From Herbaspirillum sp. alder98 (GTDB lineage Bacteria > Pseudomonadota > Gammaproteobacteria > Burkholderiales > Burkholderiaceae_D), in the NCBI RefSeq assembly GCF_020179755.1, contig NZ_JAIUCY010000003.1, forward strand, positions 124,001-188,000: a stretch of 64,000 nt of DNA, written 5' to 3'. The notes beneath the pieces were generated by a model. That model had not been told where the DNA came from, searched no databases, and saw only the letters and a program-made list of their open reading frames with translations. This document shows positions 62,478 through 64,000 of this stretch, piece by piece; the first letter of the stretch is position 1; each line of letters starts with the position of its first letter. A program made the position numbers and the translations under genes.

Positions 62478-63260
62478 ATGCTACTAGCCCTAATAGCAGG
62501 TGGAACAACAGCAGGCTTCCTCGCAGGCATGTTCGGCATCGGAGGCGGTGCCATTATCATCCCGGTGCTGATCCATATCTATAAGAATGGGGGCCTGTCG
62601 GCGACTGAAGCCATACGACTGGCCTTCGGCACGTCCCTGGCCACCATGGCTTTCACCGGCCTCTCGTCCTTTCTCGGCCACAAGAAACGTGGCAATGTCG
62701 ACTTCACATGGGTAAGACGCCTGTTCTTCCCGGCCGGGTTGGGCGCCACGCTCGGTGCATTACTGGCGTCCACTATCCCCGGCGAATGGCTGGCGTTTGG
62801 CTTGTCCTGCATGCTGGCTTATTTCGGCGCGAAATTGCTGGTGAAGCAGCAGGAAAACGTTTCTGCATCGCCACTCCTCGAACGACTCTCGCAGACTGCC
62901 GGCCTGCTCTCGGGCATCGCTTACTCGTTGGCAGGCATGGGAGGCGCGTCTGTCATTACCTTTTACCTGACCAACGTCGGGCTGCCATTGAAAAAGGCAA
63001 TCGGCACCGCTACTGGCGTTATCTTACCTATCTCGCTAGGTGCAATACTCGGCTTTGGCGTTACCGCTGGCGCTCCTCATGACTGGCGCTGGGGCTATAT
63101 CGACCTGCATGCGCTGTTAGTGCTGAGCATCTGTGCCGTTATCGCTTCAAGGTTAGGCGTATGCGCCGCGGCATCCCTGCCGGTAGCGAGCTTGCGAACG
63201 ATCTTTGGCGTCTTCATGCTCAGCCTGTCGATTAAAACCGTCATCGATATCTTCAACTAG
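62478..63260 (+). CDS. sulfite exporter TauE/SafE family protein
   Basis: 260 aa with about eight membrane segments in two similar halves: GGTTAGFLAGMFGIGGGAIIIPVLI near the start and GLLSGIAYSLAGMGGASVITFYL in the second half. The family moves sulfite, sulfonate or other small anions, or is only structural; the substrate here is unknown. It starts at an ATG in an AT-rich leader and faces the Sel1 gene, whose stop lies 22 bp away. Confidence 0.88.
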   Translation: MLLALIAGGTTAGFLAGMFGIGGGAIIIPVLIHIYKNGGLSATEAIRLAFGTSLATMAFTGLSSFLGHKKRGNVDFTWVRRLFFPAGLGATLGALLASTIPGEWLAFGLSCMLAYFGAKLLVKQQENVSASPLLERLSQTAGLLSGIAYSLAGMGGASVITFYLTNVGLPLKKAIGTATGVILPISLGAILGFGVTAGAPHDWRWGYIDLHALLVLSICAVIASRLGVCAAASLPVASLRTIFGVFMLSLSIKTVIDIFN

Positions 63261-63282
63261 CCAATCGATGCGTTTGCCCGAA

Positions 63283-64000
63283 CTAAGCCACCTCCGGAAA
63301 CGACGTCTTCAACCGATACTGCCGCTGCCGGTAATTTCCTTCCAGGCCGCTGAAGCTGCAGTCGACATCGCTGAACAGACGGCCGATGCGATTCAGGGTC
63401 GAACGTTGCGCGTCGGTGTCGATCGACACCAGGCGACGCTTGCTTCTTGCGTAGTAGTCGCAGATATCGATCACCATACAGTGCCCGTAGTCGGCGTTCT
63501 TGACGTCGATCAGCAAGGCTTCGGGCTTGGTCAGGCCAAAGGTGGCCGCCAGCTCGACCCGGGCACTGAGAAACGGGTTGGCGTTTCTCAGCTTGTCACT
63601 CATCTGCGCCATCGCATCCAGCGCCCAGCTGTTGCCGCCGGACTGCACCGAGAACGGTTCCAGCGCGGCCCTGGCCTCCTGGTGTCCCTGCTCCGCAGCC
63701 TTCTGCCACCAGTACAAGGCCCTGACATCGTTGAGCCGGTCGTCGCGGCGATTGCGCCATGAGATCTGGGCGAACTCGAATTGCGCTTCCACCAATCCCA
63801 TGTCGGCAGCTTTTTCAAGGTACTGCTGGGCGACACTCAGGTTGCGCTGCGAATAGATCGAGCGCGAATAAATCCTGGCCAGCGCGTGCCATGCCAGCGC
63901 CGATCCCCCTTCACCGGCCAGGGTCAGCCAGCTCAGTGCTTTCTTGAAATTGGCCAGGCCGTGTTCCATGAACACCCGCTCGCCAGCCCGGTTGATCTTG
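63283..64000 (-). CDS. Sel1-repeat protein, partial (5' end beyond the window)
   Basis: The frame is open to the right edge, so the gene is cut. In the visible ~238 residues there are Sel1-type repeats (WLTLAGEGGSALAWHALARIY; YLEKAADMGLVEAQFEFAQI; WWQKAAEQGHQEARAAL), which form helical scaffolds for protein contacts. The last ~95 residues (from NPFLSARVELAATF) are a different domain with two Cys and Asp/Tyr-rich strands that I do not recognise. Possible starts near 63975 are too short to be the real N-terminus. Confidence 0.8.
   Translation of the reverse strand, partial: KINRAGERVFMEHGLANFKKALSWLTLAGEGGSALAWHALARIYSRSIYSQRNLSVAQQYLEKAADMGLVEAQFEFAQISWRNRRDDRLNDVRALYWWQKAAEQGHQEARAALEPFSVQSGGNSWALDAMAQMSDKLRNANPFLSARVELAATFGLTKPEALLIDVKNADYGHCMVIDICDYYARSKRRLVSIDTDAQRSTLNRIGRLFSDVDCSFSGLEGNYRQRQYRLKTSFPEVA

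Noticed and set aside
62227-62508. 93-codon open frame on the minus strand before the TauE/SafE gene
   Set aside because: Low-complexity, Phe/Ser/Arg-rich, overlaps the promoter region and has no ribosome-binding site.

Overview
The window reads as the chromosome of a high-GC betaproteobacterium, most likely Oxalobacteraceae and close to Herbaspirillum. This rests on recognised gene content and order: an aa3-type oxidase cluster with CtaA/CtaB/CtaG/SURF1/Sco, a PhaM-type polyhydroxybutyrate granule protein, ftsYEX-rpoH, pilMNOPQ-aroKB-dgt, and ftsY divergent from an M16 peptidase pair. It is an inference; no database was searched. There is no prophage, insertion sequence, CRISPR array or rRNA operon. 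There is one tRNA gene, tRNA-Phe(GAA).

Layout. 1-5.4 kb: the start of a phospholipid-transport (Mla-type) ABC ATPase at the left edge, ychF, a chalcone-isomerase-like protein with a DUF3833 lipoprotein behind a double palindromic operator, a methyltransferase and a diguanylate cyclase. 5.4-14.6 kb: a leftward cluster (active M16 protease, ParA-like ATPase, zinc-less M16 partner, rsmD, coaD, ferredoxin) divergent from ftsY-ftsE-ftsX and rpoH; rpoH carries a CIRCE element. 14.6-23.9 kb: the terminal oxidase block, read leftward from coxB through coxA, a 42-aa small protein, ctaG, a DUF2970 protein and coxC, and then a second unit of SURF1, a Sco-like protein, ctaA, ctaB and sco. A broken DUF2244 gene lies just before coxB. 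24.1-34.9 kb: bioC-like, comF, trmL, an ABC transporter with two paralogous binding proteins, a PCu(A)C copper chaperone, rfaE2, a ferritin-like protein, phaM and an amino-acid-type binding protein. 35-41.5 kb: two DUF3108 proteins, queC, a serine hydrolase and the bifunctional PBP1A gene. 41.9-49.7 kb: pilMNOPQ, an in-frame aroK-aroB fusion and dgt. 50-56.4 kb: a DUF5610 protein, tex, pth, dsbC, a UbiH-type hydroxylase and tRNA-Phe. 56.5-64 kb looks more accessory: a SRPBCC-EVE-MarR operon, a LysR/MFS divergent pair, a MotA/MotB-like channel pair, a 50-aa membrane protein, a TauE/SafE permease and a Sel1-repeat protein cut by the right edge.

How the genes fit together. The 14.6-23.6 kb block would supply the structural subunits, the heme A pathway (CtaB then CtaA), copper delivery (CtaG, Sco, the Sco-like protein, with PCu(A)C at 30.6 kb) and the SURF1 factor for one cytochrome c oxidase. 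FtsE/FtsX and PBP1A act in envelope growth, PilMNOPQ builds the type IV pilus channel, and Tex, Pth, RsmD, TrmL and YchF serve translation and transcription.

Most unusual points: the AroK-AroB fusion; the short, divergent PilM/PilN pair; the stand-alone stator-like MotA/MotB pair; the EVE operon with a perfect 18-bp palindrome over its promoter region; CIRCE in front of rpoH; the DUF2244 remnant; and several small genes and operators. No complete new system is proven; the stator pair and the EVE operon are the best candidates.
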